Source: Bacillota bacterium
GTDB lineage: Bacteria; Bacillota; Clostridia; Acetivibrionales; Acetivibrionaceae
Reading direction: 5' to 3'
DNA: 64,000 nucleotides
NCBI GenBank assembly: GCA_023398495.1
Contig: JAEWSG010000024.1
Location: forward strand, 93,676 to 157,675
Shown here one piece after another: positions 1 to 7,295 of this stretch. Each line of letters opens with the position of its first letter. The first letter of the stretch is position 1. The notes under the pieces were generated by a model, which did no database searches, had not been told where the DNA came from, and saw only the letters and a list, made by a program, of their open reading frames with translations. A program made the translations under genes and the position numbers.

Positions 1-96
1 ACGTATTTTTGCTTTTGCATTCTCAGACAAAGCATGTTCTTCAAGAAGGTTAAGAACTTTATTAAATTCCAAGGTGCTAAACATTTTTTTCATCAT
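1..96 (-). CDS. MutS2-like DNA repair/recombination ATPase, N-terminal 32 codons only
   Basis: Only the start of this gene lies in the window; the rest runs off the left edge. The 32 visible residues begin MMKKMFSTLEFNKVLNLLEE and continue HALSENAKAKIR, which resembles the N-terminus of MutS2/MutS-family proteins (a 'TLEF.K....L..HA.SE.AK' pattern). The start at 96 is chosen because GGGAGG lies at 107-112 with a 10-nt gap. MutS2 proteins act on branched DNA or collided ribosomes and carry a MutS ATPase and a Smr nuclease domain, none of which can be seen here. The family call rests on about 25 residues and is therefore tentative. Confidence 0.55.
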   Translation of the reverse strand, partial: MMKKMFSTLEFNKVLNLLEEHALSENAKAKIR

Positions 97-558
97 ATTT
101 ATTATTCCTCCCAAGAATGATTAGAAATTTTGGGGACACGGCCCCCGCTTTATTTCAGGACATTATGTGTAATTTCCAAAAATAAACCCGCAGAAGACAT
201 ACCTTGCCTGTAAGGCAGAGTGCTTCTGCGGGTTCAGATAAATAATTGTATTTATACGAAAATAAAATAGCCCGACAAACCTACCTTGTCGCGCCATACG
301 TCCTTCATTCACATATAAAACAAATGCAATCGGAATGATTATTTGAAGCAGTCTGTAAGGTAATGCCTTATTCAGGACACAATAAATAAACAGGAAATTA
401 CCGGTTAAACTTGCGTCCTCTCAACTTATTTAGTTGAAAATCACCTTTACAGAACTTACCGACATCAAAACCATCCTTTAATTTGTCATTATATATTTAA
501 ATTATCATATTAAGTATGGTAAGTCAAGGTTACAATTTTACTGGGCGAATATTTAATA

Positions 559-725
559 GTGCACCATATTATGGAAAGGGCATTGCGTAGAGGCTATAGA
601 GAATGTGAACGAAGCGAAGGAAAAGTCGAATCACTTTTCTTCGCGAAGCGAGTTTGATTCGACCCGTAGCGAGTTTTACATTCTCTTAGGCTCGAAGCTT
701 AAGTCCTTGGAATAATATGGTGCAC
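559..725. repeat. MITE-like element with 14-bp terminal inverted repeats
   Basis: The ends are perfect inverted repeats, GTGCACCATATTAT at 559-572 and ATAATATGGTGCAC at 712-725. Two further nested arms pair inside: AGAGAATGT (598-606) with ACATTCTCT (678-686), and GTCGAATCA (625-633) with TGATTCGAC (655-663). The 167-bp unit could therefore fold into one long hairpin and carries no gene. A 16-nt near-direct repeat, ATTTTACTGGGYGAAT, lies on either side (535-550 and 744-759), though not directly at the ends. It resembles a non-autonomous mobile element; transposition is inferred, not shown. Confidence 0.6.
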
Positions 726-793
726 GAAAAATAAATGTACCCCATTTTACTGGGTGAATTTATATTGAAACTAGTTTTTTTTGAAATTATATG

Positions 794-802
794 TGGTATA
801 AT
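794..802 (+). promoter_or_regulatory. Extended -10 promoter of the class III aminotransferase
   Basis: TGGTATAAT is a perfect extended -10 (TGnTATAAT) about 40 nt before the start codon at 840. The -35 region (774-779, GTTTTT) is poor, as is common with extended -10 promoters. Transcription would start near 809 and the ribosome site AAAGGAG follows at 821-827. Confidence 0.6.
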
Positions 803-839
803 GGTGTTTAAATTATTGATAAAGGAGTGTTATTACCAT

Positions 840-2045
840 ATGAATGCTACTAATACTGATACTATTGAATTGATAAAAAAAGCAGAGAAATCTCTGATGT
901 ATATTACCAACAGGCCGGAAATTGTATTTACAAAAGGCGAAGGTTCATACTTGTGGGATAATGATGGAAATAGATACCTTGATATGATTGAGGGATGGGC
1001 GGTTTGTTGTTTAGGGCATTCTTCCCCTGTAATGGTAGATGCAATCCAAGAACAAGCTAAATTACTTATAAACCCTAGCCCTGCATATTACAATAAACCT
1101 GCAATTGAATTTGCAAACCTGCTTACAGAAATATCTTGCTTAGATAAGGTTTTCTTTATCAATTCCGGTGCCGAGGCAAACGAGGGTGCTGTGAAACTTG
1201 CAAGGAAGTATGGACAGAAATATTTGAATGGGGCGAATGAAATTATTACTACATGGAATGGTTTTCATGGGAGAACACTAGCTATGATGGCAGCTTCCGG
1301 GAAAAAGAAATGGGAAAATCTTTTTGAGCCCAAACCCGAAGGATTTACAAAGGTTACGTATAATGATATTGAAGAATTAAAACAGACCATTTCTAAAAAC
1401 ACGTGTGCTATTATGCTTGAACTTGTTCAGGGAGAAGCAGGTGTAGTACCAGCTGATAAGACATATATCAAGCAAGTCAGAGAGCTATGTGATGAAAATA
1501 ACATATTACTTATAATAGATGAGGTACAAACAGGGCTTGGCAGACTTGGGCATATGTTTGCCTATGAGGCCTATGGAATAGAGCCGGATATAATGACCCT
1601 TGCGAAGGGAATTGGAGGTGGGTTCCCACTTTCAGCATTGCTTGCAAAGGATAAGGTATGTTGCTTTGAAGCTGGAGATCAAGGCGGTACATACGGTTCT
1701 ACACCATTAGCTACAGCGGTAGGAAAAGCTGTGGTTGAGGAAATTATTAAGTCAGATCTGTGTAATAATGCAAAAACAATGGGAGAATATTTTATAGCTC
1801 AACTAACTAAATTGAAAGATAAGTATTCTGTAATAAAGGAGATAAGAGGATGCGGAATGCTTCTTGCCATTGGGTTGCATAAGGAGGTCGCAAACCAGAT
1901 AAAAGATGAATGCATGAGCAATTTCTTATTGGTGAATGCACCAAATGACAGTGCTATCAGATTTATGCCGGCCTTAAATGTATCAAGTTCCGAAATTGAT
2001 GAGGCAATAAAGATTCTTGACAAGGCTTTAAGTCAAATATCTTAA
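840..2045 (+). CDS. Class III PLP aminotransferase, ArgD/acetylornithine transaminase-like
   Basis: A 401-residue fold-type I transaminase. Visible marks are the cofactor-binding stretch FINSGAEANEGAVKLARK, the conserved aspartate in LIIDEVQTGLGR, and TLAKGIGGGFP, whose Lys256 should form the Schiff base with pyridoxal phosphate. Length and spacing fit acetylornithine/succinylornithine transaminases, but no other arginine gene is near, so 4-aminobutyrate or another omega-amine remains possible as substrate. The frame stays open for 35 codons upstream, but ATG 840 is preferred because AAAGGAG sits at 821-827 and the promoter lies within the longer version. A second, unrelated aminotransferase follows after 254 bp. 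Confidence 0.85.
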   Translation: MNATNTDTIELIKKAEKSLMYITNRPEIVFTKGEGSYLWDNDGNRYLDMIEGWAVCCLGHSSPVMVDAIQEQAKLLINPSPAYYNKPAIEFANLLTEISCLDKVFFINSGAEANEGAVKLARKYGQKYLNGANEIITTWNGFHGRTLAMMAASGKKKWENLFEPKPEGFTKVTYNDIEELKQTISKNTCAIMLELVQGEAGVVPADKTYIKQVRELCDENNILLIIDEVQTGLGRLGHMFAYEAYGIEPDIMTLAKGIGGGFPLSALLAKDKVCCFEAGDQGGTYGSTPLATAVGKAVVEEIIKSDLCNNAKTMGEYFIAQLTKLKDKYSVIKEIRGCGMLLAIGLHKEVANQIKDECMSNFLLVNAPNDSAIRFMPALNVSSSEIDEAIKILDKALSQIS

Positions 2046-2193
2046 AGTTCTGTTTGAATGAATATTAATTGTTAATGTATATATCGCTTCGAAATGCAAA
2101 GTACTATTTATTGAAGATAAAATATATAGCATATCGCAGCGGAAGCTGCAATCAAAGTATTGAGATTCCGTTGCGGTAAATAGATGAACTATA

Positions 2194-2277
2194 TCTTCTC
2201 AAAAAGTGTCTTATAACTCTTATGATATAAGACTTTCAATATAAAAGTTTGCTAAAAAAACAAACTTTTTGAGAAGA
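2194..2277 (+). promoter_or_regulatory. Leader with mutually exclusive hairpins
   Basis: An outer 14-bp inverted repeat, TCTTCTCAAAAAGT (2194-2207) with ACTTTTTGAGAAGA (2264-2277), encloses an 8-bp stem (GTCTTATA 2208-2215 with TATAAGAC 2226-2233). A competing 9-bp stem, AAAAGTTTG (2243-2251) with CAAACTTTT (2261-2269), shares bases with the outer arm, so both cannot form together. The element ends 22 nt before the likely start codon of the class IV aminotransferase. An attenuator or riboswitch-like role is possible; no known riboswitch family is recognised. Confidence 0.5.
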
Positions 2278-2299
2278 ATAGTATATGGAGATGTTAGAC

Positions 2300-3127
2300 A
2301 TGGTTATATCTGATAATATAGGCAGTTACTGTGTGATTGATAATGAAACCAAACCGGTAGATGAGCTCGAATTACTTAATATCGATAAAATGGTTTATGA
2401 GGTTGTAAGGGTTATAAGTGGAGTGCCTCTTTTCCTTGAAGAACATTTTAAAAGGCTGAAGAAGTCATTAAATTTAATAGGAATTGATTGTTTCCTCGAA
2501 CTGAATAACATAAAGGATAGCATAAAAAAACTGGCTTTCGTTGAACAAGCAGATAACTTTAACGTGAAAATTATACTATCAGTTCAAAATTCCAGACAAA
2601 TGCTTGTAGCCTATGCCAGCAGATTTTTTTACCCTACTGACAAAGAATATGAAAACGGAGTGTTTGTAAGTATTCTTAATATAGAACGGGACAATCCAAA
2701 TGTTAAAAAGTTGAATTCTAATTATGTGACTGCCGTAGCTGAGAAAATGCGTGAGACAAAAGCATTTGAACTACTTCTGGTAAATTCAAGCAATCAGATC
2801 CTTGAAGGTAGTAAGTCTAATGCTTTTTTTATACAGGGTAATAAAGTGTTGACGGCTCCGGGAAATCTTGTACTTGAAGGAATAACCAGAAATTATGTAG
2901 TAGATGTATGTGGAAGCCTGGGTATTGAACTGATAGAGACGCCACTAAGTGTTACTGAGCTTTCAAATATTGATGCTGTATTTATAACTGGGACTTCTAT
3001 AAAGGTTTTACCGGTAGCAAGTATAGATAAGCATTATTATGGGTCTGCTTCCAACGTATTGGTAAATTCAATTCAACGTGAATATGACAATGTTATCAAT
3101 AAGTATGTTCAGGATAATTTATGTTAG
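2300..3127 (+). CDS. Class IV aminotransferase (branched-chain/aminodeoxychorismate lyase fold)
   Basis: A 275-residue protein of PLP fold-type IV. It has the family pattern of an N-terminal strand, the segment YEVVRVISGVPLFLEEHFKRLKKS, a lysine in LNSNYVTAVAEKMRE that would bind the cofactor, and the C-terminal LEGSKSNAFFIQGNKVLTAP, matching 'EG..SN.F'. Members act as branched-chain aminotransferases, D-amino acid transaminases or aminodeoxychorismate lyases, and the sequence alone does not decide between them. An ATG at 2285 is in frame, but the one at 2300 has GGAG at 2287-2290 nine bases ahead and is preferred. A structured leader precedes the gene. Confidence 0.8.
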   Translation: MVISDNIGSYCVIDNETKPVDELELLNIDKMVYEVVRVISGVPLFLEEHFKRLKKSLNLIGIDCFLELNNIKDSIKKLAFVEQADNFNVKIILSVQNSRQMLVAYASRFFYPTDKEYENGVFVSILNIERDNPNVKKLNSNYVTAVAEKMRETKAFELLLVNSSNQILEGSKSNAFFIQGNKVLTAPGNLVLEGITRNYVVDVCGSLGIELIETPLSVTELSNIDAVFITGTSIKVLPVASIDKHYYGSASNVLVNSIQREYDNVINKYVQDNLC

Positions 3128-3241
3128 TGCTTATAAGCTTGTAACAGAAGTTTGACTTTTGCGTGAAATAAGACGATGGAAACATTAGGAGTTTTATGCG
3201 TTGTAAAAATAGAATATGATACACGAAAGGAATGCTGAAGT

Positions 3242-4363
3242 ATGTATGATGTAAATAATACATCTAAGAATTCAATAGTTAAAACAGTTATCCTTATTGG
3301 TGTGGTTCTGTTAATAATTCTTAACTTTACTGGGGTAGTCAATTTAGTTAGAAACATATATGGAGTTATTTTTCCTCTATTGCTTGGTGCTGGAATTGCT
3401 TACGTCCTAAACTTATTGGTGGTAAGATATGAGGGCGTTTATTTTCCAAAAAGCAAAAAAAAGATAATTGCCAAATCACGAAGGGGAGTAAGCATACTTC
3501 TGTCATTTCTTACTATTGGATTAGTTTTGCTATTTTTTCTTCTTATACTTATTCCACAGATAAATCAATTTATTGATTTGCTTATAGAAAGGTTTCCTGT
3601 TATTTACGAAAATGTAGTGGAATGGGTGAATCAATACGCTGACCAGTTGCCGGTTCTAGAAGAAAAATTAAAGGAACTGAACATGGATGGTAAAACTGCT
3701 TTGGAAAAGGGTTCCAAGTTACTTGGGAGTTGGGCTGGAGGAACAGTTTCCTTAGTGGGGACAATATTCGGAAGCATTATGAATTTTATCCTTGCTTTAT
3801 TCTTTTCCATTTATATTTTATTTGGCAAGGATGACCTTAAGTACAAGTTTGAAAAAGTGATAAACTCTTTTATAAAAGCTGATAAAGGAAAAAAACTATA
3901 TAATATAATGCGAACAGCGAATGAATCATTTTCAAGCTATATTATAGGTCAATGCAAAGAAGCTGTAATTATAGGTGTATTGTGTACTCTTGGCATGTGG
4001 ATCTTTCGCTTTCCATATGCAACTGTAATAGGATCTGTAATTGGACTTACCGCATTGATTCCAATGATTGGTGCATATATTGGTGCTGCGGTAGGATTTT
4101 TACTCATTGTGACTGTTGATCCAATAAAGGCATTATTGTTTATTGTGTTTATTGTCGTTTTACAGCAGGTTGAAGGAAATTTAATTTACCCCAAAGTGGT
4201 TGGAGAAAGTGTAGGGCTTCCCGGTATATGGGTTTTTGCTGCAATTACTGTTGGTGGTGGATTGCTTGGTATTCCAGGTATTTTGTTTGGTGTACCAATT
4301 TTTGCGACGATCTATAAGTTAATGGGGCAGGCTGTGAGTGAACGGCAGAAAATACATTTGTGA
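3242..4363 (+). CDS. AI-2E family (PerM/TqsA-like) membrane transporter
   Basis: A 373-residue integral membrane protein with about eight hydrophobic segments. Two lie at the N-terminus (near 15-60), one near 80-105, one near 180-195 and a dense C-terminal set from 235 to 365. The end, PKVVGESVGLPGIWVFAAI followed by GIPGILFGVPIFA, is the typical C-terminal signature of the AI-2E transporter family. Members export or import diverse small molecules, including autoinducer-2 and Na+/H+ in some bacteria, so the substrate here is unknown. GAAAGG at 3225-3230 supports the start. A short TfoX-like frame follows 12 bp after the stop. Confidence 0.85.
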   Translation: MYDVNNTSKNSIVKTVILIGVVLLIILNFTGVVNLVRNIYGVIFPLLLGAGIAYVLNLLVVRYEGVYFPKSKKKIIAKSRRGVSILLSFLTIGLVLLFFLLILIPQINQFIDLLIERFPVIYENVVEWVNQYADQLPVLEEKLKELNMDGKTALEKGSKLLGSWAGGTVSLVGTIFGSIMNFILALFFSIYILFGKDDLKYKFEKVINSFIKADKGKKLYNIMRTANESFSSYIIGQCKEAVIIGVLCTLGMWIFRFPYATVIGSVIGLTALIPMIGAYIGAAVGFLLIVTVDPIKALLFIVFIVVLQQVEGNLIYPKVVGESVGLPGIWVFAAITVGGGLLGIPGILFGVPIFATIYKLMGQAVSERQKIHL

Positions 4364-4375
4364 GGGGGAGATGTT

Positions 4376-4537
4376 GTGGGAGAGTTAGCAAGCTTACCCA
4401 ATATTGGGGTGACATGTGAGAAAAGACTTGCTTCAATCGGAATTAATGATATTGAAACCCTGAAAAAGAATGGAAGCAAAGAAGCATTCATCAAACTGTT
4501 CTTAGTTGAGGGAGATACTTGCATAAATACTTTGTGA
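4376..4537 (+). CDS. TfoX C-terminal-domain-like small protein, apparently truncated
   Basis: A 53-residue frame beginning GELASLPNIGVTCEKRLASI and continuing GINDIETLKKNGSKEAFIKL. This is the helix-hairpin-helix-like first part of the TfoX C-terminal domain ('L.NIG......L...GI.T...L...GS..AF..L'). Usual stand-alone versions have about 80 residues; this one stops after CINTL where the family continues with a final helix. The GTG start is supported by GGGGGAG at 4364-4370, five bases ahead. It lies between the AI-2E transporter and thiM on the same strand. TfoX proteins are linked to competence in Gram-negatives; the role in clostridia is not known. Confidence 0.7.
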   Translation: MGELASLPNIGVTCEKRLASIGINDIETLKKNGSKEAFIKLFLVEGDTCINTL

Positions 4538-4579
4538 TACTCTTTATTTTTATAAATAAAAATGTTGGAGGTAAGAAGC

Positions 4580-5404
4580 ATGTTTAGTGAGATGCTTGAA
4601 AATGTTAGGAAGGTGCGTCCGCTTGTACATTGTATAACCAATTATGTAACTGTAAATGACTGTGCAAATATTTTGCTAGCCTGTGGAGGATCTCCAATTA
4701 TGGCGGACGACACAGCGGAGGTTGAAGAGATTACTTCCATTTGTGGAGGATTGGATATAAATATAGGAACGCTTAATCAAAATACAATCATGTCAATGTT
4801 TCTGGCAGGGAAACGGTCAAATCAGTTAGGACATCCTGTAATCCTCGATCCTGTGGGTGCAGGTGCATCGAAACTCCGGACTGAAACTTCTCAAAAGCTG
4901 CTGGATGAAGTCAGGTTTACTGCTATACGCGGAAATATTTCTGAGATTAAGACACTTGCACAAGGAAAAGGAACAACAAAAGGTGTTGATGCGGATATTG
5001 CAGATACTGTAACCGACCAAACCCTTGATAATGCAGTTGACTTTGCAAAAGTGTTTTCAAAGAGGACAGGTGCTGTGATAGTAATTACAGGTGCAATTGA
5101 TATTGTAGCTGATGAAAAAACTGCCTACATTATAAGGAATGGTAATCCTATGATGGCAGATATCACAGGAAGCGGTTGTATGCTGACAGCACTGACAGCA
5201 GCATATCTGGTTGCAAATCGTGGCAAATCGCTTGAAGCAACTGCAGCAGCAGTTTGTGCTATGGGTCTTTGTGGTGAATTGGCTTTTGACAGGTTGGAGA
5301 AAACGGGAGAAGGAAATTCTACGTTTAGAAATTACTTGATTGATGCCATCTATGGACTTGATGGTGAAACACTTATGAGAGGTGCCAAGTATGAAGTTAA
5401 GTAA
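4580..5404 (+). CDS. thiM: Hydroxyethylthiazole kinase ThiM
   Basis: A 274-residue ribokinase-fold enzyme that phosphorylates 4-methyl-5-(2-hydroxyethyl)thiazole in thiamine salvage. Diagnostic stretches are VRPLVHCITNYVTVNDCANI, the substrate segment GGSPIMADD, DPVGAGASKLR, and the C-terminal ITGSGCMLTALTAAYL, where the GSGC motif carries the catalytic cysteine. ATG 4580 is chosen over the in-frame ATG at 4562 because GGAGG lies at 4567-4571. thiE overlaps its 3' end by 14 bp and thiD follows, forming a salvage operon. No TPP riboswitch consensus is visible upstream. Confidence 0.95.
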   Translation: MFSEMLENVRKVRPLVHCITNYVTVNDCANILLACGGSPIMADDTAEVEEITSICGGLDINIGTLNQNTIMSMFLAGKRSNQLGHPVILDPVGAGASKLRTETSQKLLDEVRFTAIRGNISEIKTLAQGKGTTKGVDADIADTVTDQTLDNAVDFAKVFSKRTGAVIVITGAIDIVADEKTAYIIRNGNPMMADITGSGCMLTALTAAYLVANRGKSLEATAAAVCAMGLCGELAFDRLEKTGEGNSTFRNYLIDAIYGLDGETLMRGAKYEVK

Positions 5405-6053
5405 ACAATCAATGTGTCTATATGTAGTAACAGACCGCACATGGCTCGGAATACGCACCTTGGCCGAACAGGTAGAAGAGGCGTTGAAAGGTGGTGCGAC
5501 TTTTATTCAACTTCGGGAAAAAGAACTTGCTTTTGACAGTTTTTTATATGAGGCCAGGGAAATTAAAGTATTATGTGAGCGATATAATGTTCCTTTTGTA
5601 ATTAATGATAATGTGGAAATAGCTATTGCCTGTGATGCAGATGGAGTTCATGTCGGGCAGAGTGATATGGAAGCTGGAAACGTGCGTGAGAAGCTGGGCA
5701 AAGGCAAAATTATCGGCGTTTCGGTCCAGACAGTAGAACAGGCAATTCTTGCAGAACAGCGAGGTGCAGATTATATAGGTGTTGGTGCAGTATTTTCTAC
5801 ATCAACAAAGAACGATGCCGATATGGTTTCAACTGAAACCCTGAAAGCAATATGCAATTGTGTGAATGTACCAGTAGTTGCAATTGGCGGAATTAGTACA
5901 CAAAACATTATGGAGCTTTCTGATACAGGAATTGACGGTGTTGCTGTGATTTCTGCTGTTTTTGCTCAGGCGGATATCCGTTTGGCAACGGAAGAATTAT
6001 TGTCACTTTCGAAGAAAATGGTGTCATGTGGGAAGAATAGCAAAGAAGAATAA
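5391..6053 (+). CDS. thiE: Thiamine-phosphate synthase ThiE
   Basis: A 220-residue TIM-barrel enzyme joining HMP-pyrophosphate and thiazole phosphate to thiamine phosphate. Seen are the pyrophosphate/Mg site TFIQLREKE, the segment PFVINDNVEIAIACDADGVH, VGQSDM, GADYIGVGAVFSTSTK and the phosphate-binding VVAIGGIS. The start at ATG 5391 follows AGAGGTG (5378-5384) and lies inside the end of thiM; a GTG at 5382 is also in frame. The overlap implies translational coupling with thiM, and thiD starts 22 bp later. Confidence 0.95.
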   Translation: MKLSKQSMCLYVVTDRTWLGIRTLAEQVEEALKGGATFIQLREKELAFDSFLYEAREIKVLCERYNVPFVINDNVEIAIACDADGVHVGQSDMEAGNVREKLGKGKIIGVSVQTVEQAILAEQRGADYIGVGAVFSTSTKNDADMVSTETLKAICNCVNVPVVAIGGISTQNIMELSDTGIDGVAVISAVFAQADIRLATEELLSLSKKMVSCGKNSKEE

Positions 6054-6075
6054 ATCACAGAACGGAGATTTTTGT

Positions 6076-6858
6076 ATGATTAAGAAAGTATTGACTATTG
6101 CAGGCTCTGACTGTAGTGGTGGAGCCGGTATTCAGGCAGATATAAAAACTATTACGGCCCATAAGATGTATGCCATGAGTGCAATCACAGCACTGACTGC
6201 ACAAAATACAACAGGTGTCTATGGTGTGTTGGAAGCAACACCAGAATTTGTGGGTCAGCAGATTGATTGCATATTTTCAGATATTCGCCCTGATGCAGTT
6301 AAAATAGGCATGGTTTCAAACAGCAGGATTATTGAAATTATAGCAAATAAGTTGATGGAATACAAAGCAGAGAAGATAGTTGTAGATCCTGTTATGGTTG
6401 CTACAAGCGGCAGCCGTTTGCTCTGTGACGAGGCGATGGAGGCTCTTATTACAAAACTGCTTCCACTTGGTATGGTTATTACACCTAATATTCCGGAAGC
6501 AGAAACACTCTGTGGGTTTGAGATTCAAACTCCTACAGATATGATAAAGGCTGCAGAGAAGATATCAGATATAGTAAGTGGAGGCATTCTGATTAAAGGG
6601 GGACATTTACAAAGTACAGCAGATGACATGCTGTATATGAAGGGAAAAGCGTACTGGTATAAATCTGAACGTGTGGACAATATAAATACACATGGGACAG
6701 GATGCACATTGTCTTCTGCTATTGCTTGCAATCTTGCAGGCGGATGTACTTTAGTGCAAAGTATTTCAAATGCAAAAGAGTATATAACAGGTGCACTTAA
6801 TGCAGGCCTAAACATTGGCAAAGGCAGTGGGCCTTTAGAGCATACTTACAATATATAA
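6076..6858 (+). CDS. thiD: Hydroxymethylpyrimidine/phosphomethylpyrimidine kinase ThiD
   Basis: A 260-residue ribokinase-family kinase that makes HMP-pyrophosphate for ThiE. The N-terminus TIAGSDCSGGAGIQADIKT is the substrate-binding signature, KIGMVS and DPVMVATSG follow, and THGTGCTLSSAIA contains the anion-hole GTGC motif. The length is normal for the family. The frame is open upstream, but ATG 6076 has GGAG at 6064-6067 ahead and matches the family start. It is the last gene of thiM-thiE-thiD. A perfect palindrome and then a terminator hairpin follow. Confidence 0.95.
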   Translation: MIKKVLTIAGSDCSGGAGIQADIKTITAHKMYAMSAITALTAQNTTGVYGVLEATPEFVGQQIDCIFSDIRPDAVKIGMVSNSRIIEIIANKLMEYKAEKIVVDPVMVATSGSRLLCDEAMEALITKLLPLGMVITPNIPEAETLCGFEIQTPTDMIKAAEKISDIVSGGILIKGGHLQSTADDMLYMKGKAYWYKSERVDNINTHGTGCTLSSAIACNLAGGCTLVQSISNAKEYITGALNAGLNIGKGSGPLEHTYNI

Positions 6859-6884
6859 GCAAAAAACATAGGGTGTGCATTTTG

Positions 6885-6912
6885 CATAATTCATTTCTAG
6901 AAATGAATTATG
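6885..6912. repeat. 28-bp perfect palindrome downstream of thiD
   Basis: The 28 bases from 6885 to 6912 are self-complementary without a mismatch, centred on CTAG (6897-6900). The arms are CATAATTCATTT and AAATGAATTATG. There is no loop and no T-tract, so it looks more like a protein-binding or cruciform site than a terminator. Confidence 0.7.
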
Positions 6913-6937
6913 TTCAAAAGCACTAGTAATTACTTTA

Positions 6938-6975
6938 TGGGCTGAACCGGTTTTTTATCCTGTTCAGCCCATTTT
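6938..6975. terminator. Bidirectional terminator between thiD and the ferritin-like gene
   Basis: A 10-bp stem, TGGGCTGAAC (6938-6947) with GTTCAGCCCA (6962-6971), has a 14-nt loop and is followed by TTTTAT on the plus strand. It sits between two convergent genes and can serve both. Confidence 0.7.
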
Positions 6976-6980
6976 ATATC

Positions 6981-7295
6981 TTATTGCATGGGAGCAGAAA
7001 AATTTTGTGCTTGTTGTTGTACTATAGCCTGTTTGCCTTTTTCAGTGTGCTCTGCTTCTTTAGGACACAAAATATAAAGCAGTTGTTGTAGTTCTCCAAC
7101 ATGTTGTCTTTCTTCATCGGCAATGTGGTAAAGAACCTTTTTTACTCTTTCATCATTTGTAGCCATGGCATGGGCCTCATATCCAACAATGGCTTCAAGT
7201 TCGCCTGCTATATCTACCCTGAGTGCCTGAGCTAATTCTTCACTGGACATTTGCCTTGGGACATTTGCTACAAAAGGGTTTCCTAAAAGTGCCAT
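6981..7295 (-). CDS. Short ferritin-like (rubrerythrin/encapsulated-ferritin type) protein
   Basis: A 104-residue protein with two predicted helices carrying diiron-type ligands: ELEAIVGYEAHA (first Glu plus Tyr) and HIADEERQHVGELQQLLYIL (the E..H motif). A full ferritin bundle has four helices, so this half-bundle should work as a dimer, as in encapsulated ferritins (EncFtn). It would then oxidise and store iron or handle peroxide. No encapsulin shell gene is in the window. ATG 7295 is chosen for the AAAGGATG just ahead; an upstream in-frame ATG at 7358 would run through the repeated leader element and is not credible. The C-terminal 20 residues are Gln-rich and low in complexity. Confidence 0.7.
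   Translation of the reverse strand: MALLGNPFVANVPRQMSSEELAQALRVDIAGELEAIVGYEAHAMATNDERVKKVLYHIADEERQHVGELQQLLYILCPKEAEHTEKGKQAIVQQQAQNFSAPMQ

Larger units (their letters stand above)
97..839. other. 743-bp non-coding gap with hairpins and a small inverted-repeat element
   Basis: No convincing gene is seen. The gap holds a GGGG/CCCC hairpin at 132-145 and a 12-bp stem (185-196 with 223-234) that encloses a second 5-bp hairpin (205-209 with 213-217). Read on the minus strand, this stem is followed by TTTATTTTT and could end transcription. An open minus-strand frame of about 75 codons ending at 163 has no start signal and was not accepted as a gene. A separate inverted-repeat element occupies 559-725. 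Confidence 0.6.

Noticed and set aside
163..402. Minus-strand open frame of about 75 codons in the left gap
   Set aside because: It has no start codon with a ribosome site and crosses a hairpin and repeats.
2046..2284. T-box leader before the class IV aminotransferase
   Set aside because: No AGGGTGG-type T-box sequence or specifier loop was seen, only competing hairpins.
4364..4579. TPP riboswitch before thiM
   Set aside because: The conserved core sequences are absent.
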